A stretch of 64,000 nucleotides of DNA from Lepiota brunneoincarnata (GCA_023014365.1 JAEBUN010000021.1:62001-126000), one strand, 5' to 3'. Positions 47,218 to 59,007 are shown, counted from the first letter of the stretch. The notes: generated by a model not told the origin, from the letters alone. A program made the numbers and translations.

Positions 47218-48200
47218 GATGGATGCTCAACCTAGCTTTAGAAGCTTTGGTGCGCTGAGAGAAGAAACTTTAGAGGTTTCTGGGTTCTATCCTGGTGCTT
47301 GGAGGGTGCGTTTTATATCGGCTGGAAGCGTTAAACAGGCCACGCACTTTGCAAAATACCAATATTGGTTTGGGGTGGGGAGCGGGTTGCCAAGCGTGTC
47401 CAGGTACAGATGTCAGAAAAGGAGCTAGACGGTGAGCCACCGCTGAAGACTATAACGGTATCAGGAGCCCAGAGACCTCACCGGATCTCGAAAATATACG
47501 TATGAAGACGTGATGGGGGATATTCGTTCACTAACCTCTCACTCAGTAATGTAAAAAGCCCATTTCAGTCATTCACAAGACGTTAGTTGGCCTGCGTTGT
47601 GTTCCCGGGGGCTCGGATGGTCCTCTTAGGAAATACAGTACAACGTACAGCCTCGCACGGCCAAGCATGTTGGGTGTGATACTTGAGTGCCAAGTCATCT
47701 TACGAAGATGACTTTGTGGACAGGATCAATTGCCTTGGAGGGAGGCAGCGAAAGATTAAAACATCGTGTCAGCCTCCATCAGATGCAAAATGGCCAGCGG
47801 AGAACTCTATATTACTTACATGCTAAACACGGTTAGCGCGTTTGCTGGAGGGACTGGTCTCGTGTAACAGGTATACTGTAAAAGCTAAAACCTCCTACCA
47901 TCGAGTGCCTGCGTACCAGATCATTGGCACTAGACGGATCTCTGTGCCTTGCGACAAACAGGAAAACACGGTGGAGGGCGGTGTTGCTAAAGCGCCCAGG
48001 ACATGAGCTCAGTCATGCATGTCACATGATCCGAGTGTGGAGAAAACATAAATTCACAATCGCTCGGAGCCTGGTTGAGAGTAAAACATTTCACTAGGAA
48101 GTAGATTCCAAATTAATCAATTTAATGCTATTCTCTACTTCTTGAGAGGAATGTCCTCAAGGCGCTCAGTGAGATCCCTCTTGAATCAATGAAAAGGTGA
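47218..48200. repeat. Copy of the RSP upstream block
   Basis: Matches 35173-36160: promoter words AATATTGGTTTGGGGTGGG and AAGACTATAACGGTATCAGG, then GGCCTGCGTTGTGTTCCCG and CCAGATCATTGGCACTAGA. 48000-48200 (CTCGGAGCCTGGTTGAGAG, AAGTAGATTCCAAATTAATC) is shared only with 54780-54970 and not with the source at 36 kb, so the two derived cassettes have a common ancestor. Confidence 0.75.
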
Positions 48201-48600
48201 ACTCTTTGGCTGCAACCAACAATGTCTCTATCATGATCTAACCTCTGGAAAATATTTGCTACTCGTCATAGTCATTGCCTTTCGCTTCAGTCTTGTCAAC
48301 GCAGGATCCCCTGGCCCTGGCAAATGTCCAACTACGTGCTACGCTAAGGCATTCTGGGAGTGCCGGTCCGAACAAGACAAGTGGCACTTGGTCATCGTCG
48401 GTAACAGGGACAGCCAAGGGAGCACTCAAGGACAAGTTGAGGGGCAGCGAGAATGAGGAGAACAACAAGCATCGGAACAATGACGTAGGTGGATAGGCTC
48501 TCCGCTGAGCACAACATCCCACCCATGCCTCTGCCACGTCCACCTTCATGTATTCCATGCTTGCTTAGCATGTACATCGTCTATCTCGTGTGGCGTTCTC
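48201..48600 (-). pseudogene. 5' fragment of the membrane-protein gene (copy 2)
   Basis: Matches the exon 1 region of the gene at 36.4-38.6 kb from the hydrophobic leader (LFRCLLFSSFSLPLNLSL) through QVPLVLFGPALPECLSVARS. It then jumps across a deletion of roughly 60 bp that removes the first membrane segment to the words for GPGDP. It ends near 48260 before the family core. No possibility of a functional protein. The same deletion occurs in the fragment at 55.0 kb. Confidence 0.75.
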
Positions 48601-49035
48601 TCCCACTCACAATTTATCCTTATATAATATTGGTATATATTCCTGGGCACTCACCGCTTACTATAACCCTGAGGTAGGATTCAGGCTCAAGCATTCGCTA
48701 GTACTTGCTGGCTCTTGGCTCGGCTTACCATTGCTTTTGCTGCCTGACCCCCACTTGCACCTTCTTTTCGAGAGAGGGGCGTGCTGCAAAAGCAAGGCAC
48801 GTGGAAGCCCACGTCTTAGGGACCGGGCCAGTGCCCTTCTCTCCGCTGTTGTGGGACTCTGCCTCTTCCCAAATACCCCAGAATAAAAGAACAATCGTAC
48901 CCTATTCGCGGACATCTAACCCTCGCATCACCCGCAAATAAATTGGGACTCACAAACCCCCTGGACGCGTCGTCAGGAATGTCCCTGATGCACCGACATC
49001 TGGCGCGACTTTCGATATGGCATCTGACTGGGGGA
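48601..49035. repeat. Block shared with 55.35-55.76 kb
   Basis: Shared words: CTAGTACTTGCTGGCTCT / CTAGTACATGCTGGCTCT, CGAGAGAGGGGCGTGCTGC, CCGCTGTTGTGGGACTCT, CGCAAATAAATTGGGACTC, ACATCTGGCGCGACTTTCG. I find no source copy in the window and no gene in it. Confidence 0.65.
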
Positions 49036-49290
49036 TATCCATGCGACAAAAGCACCTCCTCGATGTTAGCGCTCCTCAAGTGTCCAATGATTCCCGGAAA
49101 GGCGACCCACATCGTGGGCTCGCACATGCACATGGGGATCTGGGTGGGGTGGGGTGACTGTTGTGGGATGCCTGTGCCATCTGGTTTTGGTGTGGCCAGG
49201 GCAGGACAGCAGGAGTAGTTGAAGGCACCTGGAGTGAGTTTGAGGGGACCTGGGATTAGACCTGTTCCGTTTGATTAGAAGAAGTAGTGG
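49036..49290 (+). pseudogene. PTPA 3' fragment
   Basis: Corresponds to the tail of PTPA after PPAS: GACCCACATCGTGGGC, then GGGTGACTGTTGTGGGAT, GGTTTTGGTGTGGCCAGGGC and GACCTGTTCCGTTTGATTAG. None of the conserved PTPA domain is present. It is followed by the PTPA 3' flank up to about 49350. Confidence 0.75.
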
Positions 49291-50331
49291 ATAAAATTGT
49301 ACTGTAAGTTGAATCTAACTGTATCTTTCGATGAATCGTGGTCGAAGCTTGAGTGCCGCTTGCTGCGAGTGAGCGAGGGGGCAGAGGCAAACACAAGGGA
49401 GTTGCCGTGGTCGGATGAATACTACAACAAGGGCACCCATCACGATTGCTCCAATGCCGTGGCCAGCCGAGCTACGAACTAGGGAAATCCTCTCGTGTTC
49501 TTTTCCCTCTCATCCAATTGTTCCCCAACAAACATCGAATGAAACTCAAATCGTCTTCCATTTGCTCGTACACACATACCCACACAACAGTCCATCAGAA
49601 TCAACTGTGACGTCATAGCGAGAATACCCCCATTCAGTCTCAGATGCTGTGAGAGTCGTTATTGTCCAGTGTGGAAGCGCCGGACTTGGAGGTTCTCGGT
49701 CAGATGTTTCTTTGATCGGGCACAAAAAGGCGTTCAGAGGTGTTTTCTTATCATAATGAAGCCAGATATCAGACAATCTCAAGTTCTGGAAGGGCCCGCC
49801 TGGAACCGAACCCAATGGTCTCTGAAGGTCTGACCACCCTCTCTTGAGATACACTCGGAGAACCGGTCAAGGGTTTCGTGCGCTTGTTTGATTGCCTTAT
49901 GGTATCTACACTAAAGTTTCGAGTATACCTATGATTCCGCTTCGCTCCCAAAATCCGCTGGATCCTTTGTACAGTGTGTAATGGTCCCTGACAGGTCCCG
50001 GATGTGGACTGGAGTGGTAACAAGTTGTCGATAAAAAAGAGAATCAAGCTGAGAAAAGGGCTTGTACCCAAATTTAGCTGTATTTCGTTTATCCGAAGTG
50101 CTAAATACAGGCGTGTAACAGACCAATAGTCCGTGCAGAACGCTTTATCCATTTGGGCTTGGACAACCAGACTATCTCTGGCAATTTGGCACCCGCTCAA
50201 CTCCTTCAAGGCTACGTCACAGATAGATCGTCATTCTAGGCTGGAGTATTTTATTCCCGCTCAGACAAGCGGGCCGCATCAAAAATCGTGCATTACCTAC
50301 AAAGCAAGGATACGCTTGGTGACAATCGACC
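49291..50331. repeat. Esterase 5 upstream region
   Basis: 49620-49880 matches 58280-58520 (GAGAGTCGTTATTGTCC-type, ATGAAGCCAGATATCAGAC / ATGAAGCCGGACATGAGAC, CTCAAGTTCTGGAAGG). 49960-50331 is the common esterase upstream module (GACAGGTCCCGGATG, ATCCGAAGTGCTAAATACAGG, GCAAAGCAAGGATACGC). Confidence 0.65.
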
Positions 50332-51581
50332 ATGACCTCTGATATCAAATACGACAATTCTATTCACCCTTCCATCATTGATAAGCTCGACCCAGAATAT
50401 ATCACCTTCCACAACACTCATTTCTTAAACGTCGTCCCACTCGAGCACCTTCCTTGGGATCCAAACTACCGTTTGGACCCCCCGCGCATCGGGTCCTCAG
50501 AACCGTTGGGTATTGGCAATACCGAGGATTACAGTCTGTCGAAAACAAAAGTCCGTGTCTTCACACCGAAAGGAGCCCCATCCAGCGGGGGGATGGCCAG
50601 TCCTTGTTTGGTTCCATGGTGGTCAGTCTGTGCCTAATATGCCGCTCAACTGCTTGCTTGTTTACATCCAATTCCGGGTGGGTGGACACTGGGGGACTTC
50701 AGCGCTGAGACGTCGTTCATCACCCGCATGGTTACTGGTTAGTGCCATACCATAACTTCCTTCACCCGCTGCTTACCTTCCGTTTAGCTGCTAGCTGTGT
50801 TGTGGTCTCTGTCGACTACCGGCTTGCACCAGAAAACCCGTACCCGGCTGCAGTGGAAGACGCAGTGGAAGCGCTGGAATGGGTGATCAGCGAAGGCCCA
50901 AACAAGATATCTATTAATCCCGCTCATATTGCTGTCGGTGGTTTGTCAAGGTTATCCAAAAGCGTCCAGCTAGGGACTCCATAAACCTTATATAGTATTA
51001 CAGTGGCAGTAATCTCGCAGCAGTTCTGACTCTGAAGGCCATGGAAAAGAATATCCCCCTGATTTTCCAGATGCTTATTGTTCCAGCGACGAACAATACA
51101 GCCTCGGTCAATGACCTCTGGGCAGAAACCCAGCACGCTCCGTTCCTGACCCCTGCTCAAGTACTTTGGTTCAGGCGCAACTACCTCCCGAATGAAGAAG
51201 ACTGGACCAAGTGGGATGCCTCGCTGGCCTTTGCGCCTGCGGAGCTTGCACGCAAAGTACCAAAGGCGTGGATTGCCGTTTGTGAGATAGATGTCTTGAG
51301 AGAGGATGGTATTCAGTACGGTGAGAAGTTGAGAAAAGAAGGGGTTGAAGTCGAGGTCGAACTATATCGGGGTGCGATGCACCTTGCCATTGTTCTGGAC
51401 GGTGTGTTTCAGATATTTTTACTTGATATCACCAACTGACGCTTTCGTCTGCATACAGGGTGAGTAAGACAGAGTGATCTATTGTCTTTACTGACTCTTC
51501 AGCAGTGCCTTAACTGCCGGAAAAAAGCTTGTATCTGATGCAGGTGCTGCGCTTGCGCGGGCCTTTGCCGCCGCATCATAA
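50332..51581 (+). pseudogene. Esterase copy 5, frameshifted
   Basis: Exons 50332-50621 (290 nt, one base too many), 50678-50737, 50788-50950, 51004-51401, single base 51459, 51506-51581. The extra base lies in a C/G-rich stretch (GCCCCATCCAGCGGGGGG) and destroys the frame before HGGGW. The acceptor of intron 1 is GG instead of AG. Exon 3 keeps GGLS, and exon 4 has SGSNLA instead of SGGNLA. The downstream frame, Asp and His motifs and the one-base exon context are all kept. A product would end soon after residue 80, so this is a pseudogene although exon 4 still looks under little decay. Confidence 0.83.
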
Positions 51582-52149
51582 TGACCAAAATTTGCCTCCG
51601 GGGTAGCGAACGGAGTTGGATGTAACTTGGACATCGATAATCCAAACTGTGTCTTGGAAAATCTCGTTAACTGTGTTGGGAAAACCAGGTTGACCTGAGC
51701 ACTCGAGTACTCGATCCTGACACAATTGAGGTTGGGAAAGTAGAGAAAGAAAAGTTATGCGGTGGCAGTCCTGACCATGCGAGCCGAAGGTGACACCTAA
51801 TGCTACTTGGTTACATCTTGAGCATGATAAGCACCTGCAGGTGAAGAACGGCAACGTGTGTCACAATGCTTGAAAGCTGGTTTCACTCCCACATTTGTGA
51901 CTTGAAATCATTCATCGATTTTCATATCCAATCACCTTGCCCTCTGGTAGTAGATGGAAGTAGATACTCACCAGCCAGACACGGCGATTGCAAGAATAAT
52001 CTCCAAGAATTAGAGAATCATAACAACCCTGGAGGCTCATGACAACAAATAGCGTTAGCAGCCATCTGATAGACAATAGAGGGAGCCAGAAAGGCCGGGT
52101 CAAGGATCCTGTCAAGCCCTCGATCTTTTGTCCACTTGGAATAAAGTAC
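51582..52149. other. Esterase 5 3' flank and joint to PTPA fragment
   Basis: 51582-51790 is the esterase 3' flank. The sequence then runs without gene to about 52150, where words from the SURF6 start (GTCAGACGACAA) begin. Confidence 0.55.
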
Positions 52150-53080
52150 GAGTCAGACGACAAACTATGGTTAGGGTTACCACCCTTTGGCTCACGACTC
52201 GCAAGTGCATCCTCACAAAGGAACAGCTGTTTTCATGGTGCTCAGATGCAGAAGAACATTGATTCGTATGTCGAGGCACTCAATGAAGCCGTTGTCGGTG
52301 CCAAGCTCAGCGATCCATGTGAGGAATCACCGGTAAGTAGGGGGAGCCTTGACTCTAATCTATCTGATCTTTCTACTACAGGGAGCGAAAGCCATTCTCG
52401 GCGTGTTGGATCAAGTGGGAGAATGCCGCAAGGATGCTCCTCCAGTTGGCGCTGTCTCCGGGTTCAGGATCCTATGGCAAGGTCCACGGGGTGTGTGAGT
52501 TACTAATCGAACATAGTCAACGCAGACGACGACATGCAAGGCTATAGGTATCTCCCGAACTTCGTGCATCACCCCATAGCCAGCCGAAGGAGAGCATTAC
52601 CGAGGTCGCTACATACTTTAACGAAGCTTGGGGAAACATGGCGAGGAAATCGCGTCTATCAATTCTGTAAACTCCGCACTGCACTCTCTGCACATCATAA
52701 TAGGAACTAATATTTGCTATATCCCTACGCTGGCACTTCCAATGTTGGACGATATCTCTGCCGTGTGTCTGGACAAGGTTAACTCTGGGATGATTAAAAT
52801 GTACCTCGCCGAGATCCCGGGCAGACTCCCAATCGTCCAACATTTCCTCTTCGGCTTGCTCCTCCCCTACGATGGCCCCACTCCTCCAGCGTCCAACGAC
52901 TCTCGCCAAGACGACCTACATCGTGGGCACGCGCGCGCACATGGGGATCTGGGGTGACTGTTGTGGGATTCCTGTGCCATCTGCTTTTGGTGCGGCCAAG
53001 GCAGGACGGTGGGAGCACTTGACGACACCTGGAGTGGGTTTGGGAGGACGCGGGACTAGACCGTTCCCGTTTGATTAGAA
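52150..53080 (+). pseudogene. PTPA copy with internal deletion
   Basis: Begins 10-15 bp from the position of the SURF6 start codon and includes the divergent promoter with GTTAGGGTTACC. The PTPA ATG has become ACG (CTCACGACTCGCAAG). Exon 1, intron 1 and most of exon 2 follow, with frame damage. After the exon 3 words TACTTTAACGAAGCTTGGGG it jumps to the end of exon 6, losing the parts for [11 protein letters not shown]. The segment with [14 protein letters not shown] and the tail are present up to 53080. Introns are retained, so it is a DNA-level duplicate. Confidence 0.85.
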
Positions 53081-53334
53081 GAAGTAGTGGTGAGGATAAA
53101 ATTGTATTATAACTTGAATATCTAACTGCATCTTTCGATGAATCTTGGTCGAAGCTTGACAGTAAGCGTCGCAGAGTCAAGGCATTCCGATACAACTAAA
53201 TTTGTAGTCCAAGGTACAAAGAACGTTACAACAAACAAACGACACAGGAGCACAGGTGAGCAAGCTGGTACACATTCATACATGCGTTCTGAAAGACAAA
53301 AATTGTTTTATGATGTCCATTTTCAACGATATCA

Positions 53335-53538
53335 TCAGCGTAAAAGGCGCGAATGACTAGCCCCCTTTGTGACTTTAGTTTCGCTTCGGCCCGTTCTGCT
53401 TCGGCCCATTCTGCTTCGGCCCCTTGCTGGTAGAGCACCTCATCAGCACCTTTGTTCAATACGAGACAGAGCAAACTCACCCAGGGCGGTATGGCTTTCG
53501 GTTTCCTCCCCGGGACCTGGATCTGGACCAGGACCTAG

Positions 53539-53569
<31 letters not shown>

Positions 53570-53872
53570 ACCCCTGGACCTTGACCTTGACCTGGACCTG
53601 GACCTAGAGCCCCTTGAGCGAGACCTGGACCTGGACCGAGAACCCCTTGAGCGGGAGCGGCCCCTTCCACCACGGCCCCTTCCACGGCCTTTCCCACGGC
53701 CTCTGCCTCCTGGGCCGCGACTTTCGATGGCGTATGCCTCGGCGGCGCGCTCCTCAAGCCCTCGGGCCGCAAGTGCCGTGTCCGCGGTGTCCAACGGAGC
53801 CGGGGCAGAGACAACGGTGATGGCGAGAAGAGAGGTGACGACAATGAACGCAAGAGAAGAAAGGATCTGCAT
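53335..53872 (-). CDS. Secreted Arg/Ser-Gly/Arg repeat protein RSP3
   Basis: Paralogue of RSP1 with the same leader and pro-region (APLDTADTALAARGLEERAA, ending AIESR instead of VERR). The putative dibasic site is therefore changed to SR. GRG and RS repeats, then GGNRKPYRPG. Donor GTGAGT, acceptor GCAAG as in RSP1. Exon 2 reads GRSRMGRSRTGRSETKV and ends SHSRLLR at 53335, because two extra bases near 53370 shift the frame relative to RSP1. TTTTATA at 53966 is 94 bp upstream. Confidence 0.7.
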
Positions 53873-54960
53873 GATGGATGCTAAGTTTGGCTTTAGAAGC
53901 TTTGGTACGATGAGAGAAGAAACTTGAGAGGTTTCTGGGTTCCTTCCTGGTGCTTGGAGGGTGCGTTTTATACCTGCTGGAAGCGGTTAACAGGCCACGC
54001 ATTGTGCGAATATCGGCATTGGTCCTGGGGTGGGGAGCGGAGACAAGCACGTTCAGGTACAATCTTCGCATCCGTTGCACTAACGCAGATCCTCTGATGT
54101 CAGAAAAGGAGCTGAACGGTGAGCCACCGCTAAAGATTATAACGGTATTTGGGACCCAGAGACCCCACTAGATCTCAGAGGCTTGTGTGGTTGGCGTATG
54201 AAGAAGTCATGGGCTTGACAAAGGGGGGGGTACCCATCTACTAACCTCTCACTCGGTAATGTAAAAAGCCATTTTCGGTCATTCACATTGTGCTAATTGA
54301 TCCGCGCCGCGTACCCAGGGGCTCGGATAATGCTCTCAGGAAATGCAATAAAACGTACAGCCTGGCACGGCCAAGCATGTTGGGTACGGTACTTGAATGC
54401 CAAATCATCTTACGACGATGTCCTTGCGGACATGATCAATTGTCTCGGAGGGCAGGCAGCAACATCATGTCAGGGTCCATCAGATGCCAAATGGCCAGCG
54501 GAGAATTCTATATTACTTACCTGCTAAACACGGCTAGAGCGTTTGCTGGAGGGCCTGGTCTCGTGTAACGGGTATACAGTAAGAGCTAAAACCTCCTACC
54601 ATCGAGCGCCTGCATACCAGATCATTGGCACTAGAAGGATCTCTGTGCCTTGCGAAGCACCCGCAAACAGGAAAACATGGTGGAGAGTGATGTTGCTAAA
54701 GCGCCCAGGACATGAGCTCAGTCATCCATGAACGCCGGAGGTCATCAAAGATTAATCGATTAAGGTCGAGTTCAAGCGCAAACGGGTCAACTCGACAGAA
54801 AATATAAATTCACAATCGCTCGGAGCCTGATTGAGAGCAAAACATTTTACTAGGAAGTAGATTCCAAATTAATCAATCTAATGCTATTCTCTACTTCTTG
54901 GGAGAAATGTCCTCAAGGTGCTCTGCGGGATCCCTCTTGAATCAATGAAAAGGTGAGCTC
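53873..54960. repeat. Copy of the RSP upstream block
   Basis: Matches 35173-36160 and 47218-48200 (AAAGATTATAACGGTATTTGG, GGCTCGGATAATGCTCTCAGG, AAATGGCCAGCGGAGAATTC). An extra stretch of about 30 bp near 54065-54095 is absent from the other copies. 54780-54960 is the part shared only with 48.0-48.2 kb. Confidence 0.72.
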
Positions 54961-55345
54961 CTTGGCTACAACCAACAATGTCTCTATCATGATCTAACCT
55001 CTGGAAAATATTTGCTACTCGTCATAAGTCATTTTGTCTTTCGCTTTAGCCTTGCCAATGCAGGATCCCCTGGCCCTGGCGAATGTCCAATTACATGTTA
55101 CGCTAAAGCATTCTGGGAGTGCGCGTCCGAACAAGACAAGTGGCACTCGGTCGTCGTCGATATCAGGGACAGCCACGGGAGCGCTCAAGGACAAGTTTGA
55201 GGGCAGCGAGAACCAGAACAGCAACCACCGGAACAATGACATAGGTGGATAGGCCTCTCCGCTGAGCACAGCATTCCATCCATGTTCACCTCACGTATTC
55301 TGTGCTTTCTTAGCATGTATATCATCTATCTCGCGTGGCGTTCTC
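54961..55345 (-). pseudogene. 5' fragment of the membrane-protein gene (copy 3)
   Basis: Second derived fragment. Reads RVPLVLFGRALPECFSVT on the minus strand, and leader-like LFRWLLFWFSLPSNLSLSA. It carries the same roughly 60-bp deletion as the fragment at 48.2 kb and ends at the same place, with a joint to CCTCTGGAAAATATTTGC. Not functional. Confidence 0.75.
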
Positions 55346-56035
55346 TCGTACTCACGATTTATCCTTGCTGATGCTGGTGTACTCCCTGGCCACCGCCCGC
55401 TTACTCTAACTCGGAGGCAGGATTTGGGTTCAAACATTCACTAGTACATGCTGGCTCTCGACATACCATTTGTTTTACCGGCTGAACTCCCATCTGCACC
55501 TTCTTTCCGAGAGAGGGGCATGCTGCAAAAGCAAGTCTCACGTGGAAGCCAACGTCTTAGGACCGGGCCAGTGCTCTTCCTCTCCGCTGTTGTGGGACTC
55601 TAGTACCTCTTCCCAGGGACCCCAGAAGGAAACGCCCTATTCGCGGACATCTAGCCCTTGCACCACCCGCAAATAAATTGGGACTCACAAACCCCCCTCA
55701 GACGCGTTACCAGGAATGTCCCTAACGCACGGACATCTGGCGCGACTTTCGATATGGCACCTGATTGCACGGGATACACATGCAAAGGAAGGACACTCCT
55801 CAGTGTTAGTGCCCATTTCTCGTTCGCTGACGTCTATCGCGTTGGATACGTGTTGGATGGCACTGAATCATTAGAACCTGTGGCACATGTTGCCAGTCAG
55901 CTTCTTCGTATCCTTTGAATTTAAACTAGTGGAGAATGTAGATGATGAAGATATAGGGTGGTCTTGGGCAAGTCTACTTGATATTTTCCTAGGTAAAGAG
56001 GTTAGTGCTTTTTTCTTATCGTCTCATTATATCCA
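55346..56035. repeat. Block shared with 48.6-49.03 kb plus unmatched insert
   Basis: 55440-55760 matches 48690-49030. 55760-56035 has no counterpart in the window. In the plus frames it reads coding-like pieces (FSFADVYRVGYVLDGTESLE; FKLVENVDDEDIGWSWASLL), probably scraps of an unrelated gene captured with the block. Confidence 0.5.
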
Positions 56036-56650
56036 CGCTACAGTGTATCTGATCTTTCTACTGCAAGGGGTGAAAGCCATTCTCGGTGTGCAAAAGTGGA
56101 AGAGTTCTGCAAGGCCCCAGTTGACAATGTTACGTCCGGGTTCATGAGGCGTGTGGGTTGTTGATTGAGCATGGCCAACGCACACGACGACACGCAAGGA
56201 TATAGTTGCCTCATAAACTCCATGATCCGCGGGACCCTAACCCATAAGTATCACTTCCATCGCAAACTTATCCCTTACCACGAACAGGTCAAAATACGGG
56301 ACAAATTCAACTCTGGAATGATTAAAATGTACCTCACCGAGGTCCTGGGCAAACTTCCTCATCGTCCAACATTTCCTCTTCGGCTCCCTCCTCCCCTATG
56401 ATGGCCCCCACTCCTCCGGTATTCAACGACTCCCAGCAAAACGACCTACATCGTGGGCACGCGCATGGGCACAGGGATCTGGGTGGACCTGGGCAGAGAG
56501 AGAGAGGGGTGGGATGGGGTGGGGTGACTATTGTGGGATGCCTGTGCCATCTGCTTTTGGTGTGGCCTGGGCAGGACAGCAAGGGCAGTTGGGGGCATCT
56601 GGGGTGGGTTTGAGGAGACCTGGGATTAGACTTGTTCCGTTTGATTAGTT
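56036..56650 (+). pseudogene. PTPA copy, strongly shortened
   Basis: Contains the end of intron 1 and part of exon 2 (GTGAAAGCCATTCTCGGTG, with GATAAAG deleted), scraps of intron 2, then jumps to the last intron and exon (MIKMYLTEVLGKLPH, GGCACGCGCATGGGCAC, GTTCCGTTTGATTAG at 56650). It is directly followed by the SSCP4 upstream block. Confidence 0.8.
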
Positions 56651-57689
56651 GGACAACGCTAATCAAGTATAGTGTATGCTAATTGGATCCTCGTAGTACC
56701 AAGGGCACAGTACTACAATAAAACAGGGAGAAGTTATTGATACGGATCCAAGCGCTCTGGAACTTAGGGGCCTTGACCTAATGGACGATGCATAGGTGTT
56801 TGAAGCCTTACTATATCTCGCTTGGTAGTTATCAGAGATGAGATTCACCACTGGAATGGAATCGCTAGATGCATGGAGGTCGAAAGAGTCGTCGCATGCC
56901 AAGCCTATGTACGACAACCATGTAATTGATCCCCCCGGTCCACCGACAAAAAGAGGAGCCTGGCTCCCTAACTGACCTTTTCAAGGAGATTGATAGGCCA
57001 AATTGCACCCCTCCTCACTGTCTAGAGTAACATTTGGGTAAGACAATTCCATACCAGCAAGGTTCAAATCTTGCTCTTCAAACCCGTATTATCTTAGTAA
57101 CCTCTTGTGAGCCTTGAGTCCAGAATCTCCCTGCAACATCCCCAGCCACGCTATGGCCCCCCGTCTCTCTGCCTACAGCGTCTGTATACATAGCAAACTA
57201 AGGAAATGGAGATGTCAAGATTCGTTCAAGTCCGCTCCAAGGATTAATGCTCGTGAACGCTACTAACCTAAGTCTGATCATCTAATAGGCTCTGGCTCAT
57301 CAATGCGGGATGGACTTGAGGTTGCTTCAGTTTCCATCCGGATGCTTCACCGCCTTAGGGTCAGTTCTGCTTCAGAGATATCAAGATTCTTTACTCCGCC
57401 CAAATGACAATTGATATAGCCTAAGCGCTTTAATGTAAGTATAATCATTTAATAAGACATGATTCATCGATGCTGGGTAGATTGGAGGTTGCTGCGGTTT
57501 TCATCCCCTAAAGATGTTTCACCACCTTGTTACGACATATTCTGCTTCAAGTTATAAAGCAGGACTCTGGCCTAACGACCTCCTGACTACAACCGTCAGA
57601 TTTATGTTCAACTCTTTTCCGTATGCAACCATTCGTCTTTGGATTGACTCTTCTCTACTGACTCTAGTGGCACACGGGCACAGCTTACA
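56651..57689. repeat. SSCP4 upstream block, duplicate of 43.33-44.38 kb
   Basis: Colinear with the SSCP2 upstream block over about 1 kb. Contains both promoter repeats (elements at 57270-57290 and 57433-57456) and TATAAA at 57553, 137 bp before the ATG, the same distance as in SSCP2. Confidence 0.78.
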
Positions 57690-57905
57690 ATGAAGGTCAA
57701 CCCCATTCCTAACGCGCTCACCGTTCTCGCGGTCGCTATAACCTACGGCGCAAGTAGCACCCACGCCTTATCCTGCGGTGAACTAGCTGGCCCTCGGGGG
57801 TTTCGTTGTATCAGCAGCCCTAACGTTCCCTGCCCTCCGGGCTTTCGCCCAGTTTTCATTGAAGATGTTTCCCCGTGCTTGGGTTTCCAACGCTGCTGCC
57901 TCTAA
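57690..57905 (+). CDS. Small secreted cysteine-rich protein SSCP4
   Basis: 71 residues, no intron. Signal peptide (VNPIPNALTVLAVAITYGAS), then STHA-LSCGELAGPRGFRC, SPNVPCPPGFRP, EDVSPCLGFQRCC-L. Six cysteines as in the other members, and the closest relative is SSCP2. Several differences from SSCP2 change amino acids in the mature part (GVRC/GFRC, QAF/PVF, SGDQ/LGFQ). Confidence 0.75.
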   Translation: MKVNPIPNALTVLAVAITYGASSTHALSCGELAGPRGFRCISSPNVPCPPGFRPVFIEDVSPCLGFQRCCL

Positions 57906-58801
57906 CTGATCCAGTAGACGGGTGTAATGAATTATGAGCCTGGCTGGCATACATATTATCGTTTGTACTTCGAAATCAAATGCACGTGCCATGATTGATA
58001 CATACCGAGAATTATTGGGAGTAAAACCTTTTTGAATCATAATGACCAAGATCCTATTGCCCAGGGTAGTTGCCCACTGACCGCCACGCACAGGTTTGAG
58101 CATACCATACGCAAATCAGCACAAAATGTTGAATGTCCATTGTCAGCGAAAGAATAATTGTCGATTTACCCTCGTCCGAGTAAGTATGTGTAAGGACTCG
58201 GGCAAGAACGCTTTAAAGTATTTGATGGAAGATTCTCCTTTATTTTTGTTTGTTTGCTCCCATCATTTAGTTCTGGACACCGTGAGAGTCGTTCTTGTCA
58301 AAAAAACCGGAGCGAGAACCTCCAAATTCCAGCGCATCCACACTGGATCAAGCGCAAAAAGCGTTAAGAGGTATTTTCCTATTCTAATGAAGCCGGACAT
58401 GAGACAACCTCAAGTTCTGGAAGGGTCAGGCTGCCCGGAATCGAACCCCAATGGTCTTTGAAGACCTGACCACCCACTTGGGATACACTTGAAGAACTGG
58501 TCCAGGGTTCGTGCTCTTGTTTTATTACCTTGTTATACCTACGCTAAAGTCTCAAGCTGTAAGTGGGATTGTATGAATATGGTACCCATGAGCGCGGGAT
58601 ATTTAACTCCGCTCATCCCAAATCTGGCCGGATATCCAGAGTGCTAAAAACAGGTGTGTAATAAATATATCTATAGTCCGTGCAGCACGCTTTAATTTTA
58701 ACTTAGGCTTGGAAAACCGGAAGAGCAGACTGTTTCTGGTAGTTTGACGCCCCCTCAACTCCTTTCAGGCTACGTCACGGGTAGATTGGTATCCTAGGTT
58801 G
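57906..58801. other. SSCP4 3' flank and esterase 6 upstream region
   Basis: 57906-58230 matches the SSCP2 3' flank. 58280-58520 matches 49620-49880 and contains a tRNA-like scrap (see rejected items). 58560-58800 is the common esterase upstream module (ATCCAGAGTGCTAAAAACAGG, GGCTACGTCACGGGTAGATTG), interrupted at 58802 by a small insertion. Confidence 0.6.
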
Positions 58802-59007
58802 TGTAAGGACGCTCCTTACACAGACCACGTGACTACTGACATATGGACGGACGGAAGGAACGTTATCTTTCATCTTCTTGTTCCTAACACCCACCATCGC
58901 ATCACACCGTATTCTCGCTCTAAATAATATACCTCTCGTGCTCGTTGATCTCTTAGTCGGATACGTCTCGTTCGTGAGGACCCCCACAAAAGGGTCCTTA
59001 CAGGTTG
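58797..59007. mobile_element. MITE-like insertion with 9-bp TIR and 5-bp target duplication
   Basis: In all other esterase promoters CCTAGGCTGGAGTATTT is continuous. Here it is split by 201 bp (58802-59002) that start TGTAAGGAC and end GTCCTTACA, perfect 9-bp inverted ends that continue imperfectly (12 of 13). The flanks are GGTTG on both sides (58797-58801 and 59003-59007), as expected of a 5-bp target-site duplication. No coding capacity. A non-autonomous DNA transposon is the simplest reading; the superfamily is not clear. Confidence 0.78.

Noticed and set aside
58405..58510. tRNA-like sequence on the minus strand (GGGGTTCGATTCC), with a copy at 49780-49870
   Set aside because: The T-loop word looks right, but T stem, anticodon stem and acceptor do not pair in either copy. 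At most a decayed tRNA-derived scrap.
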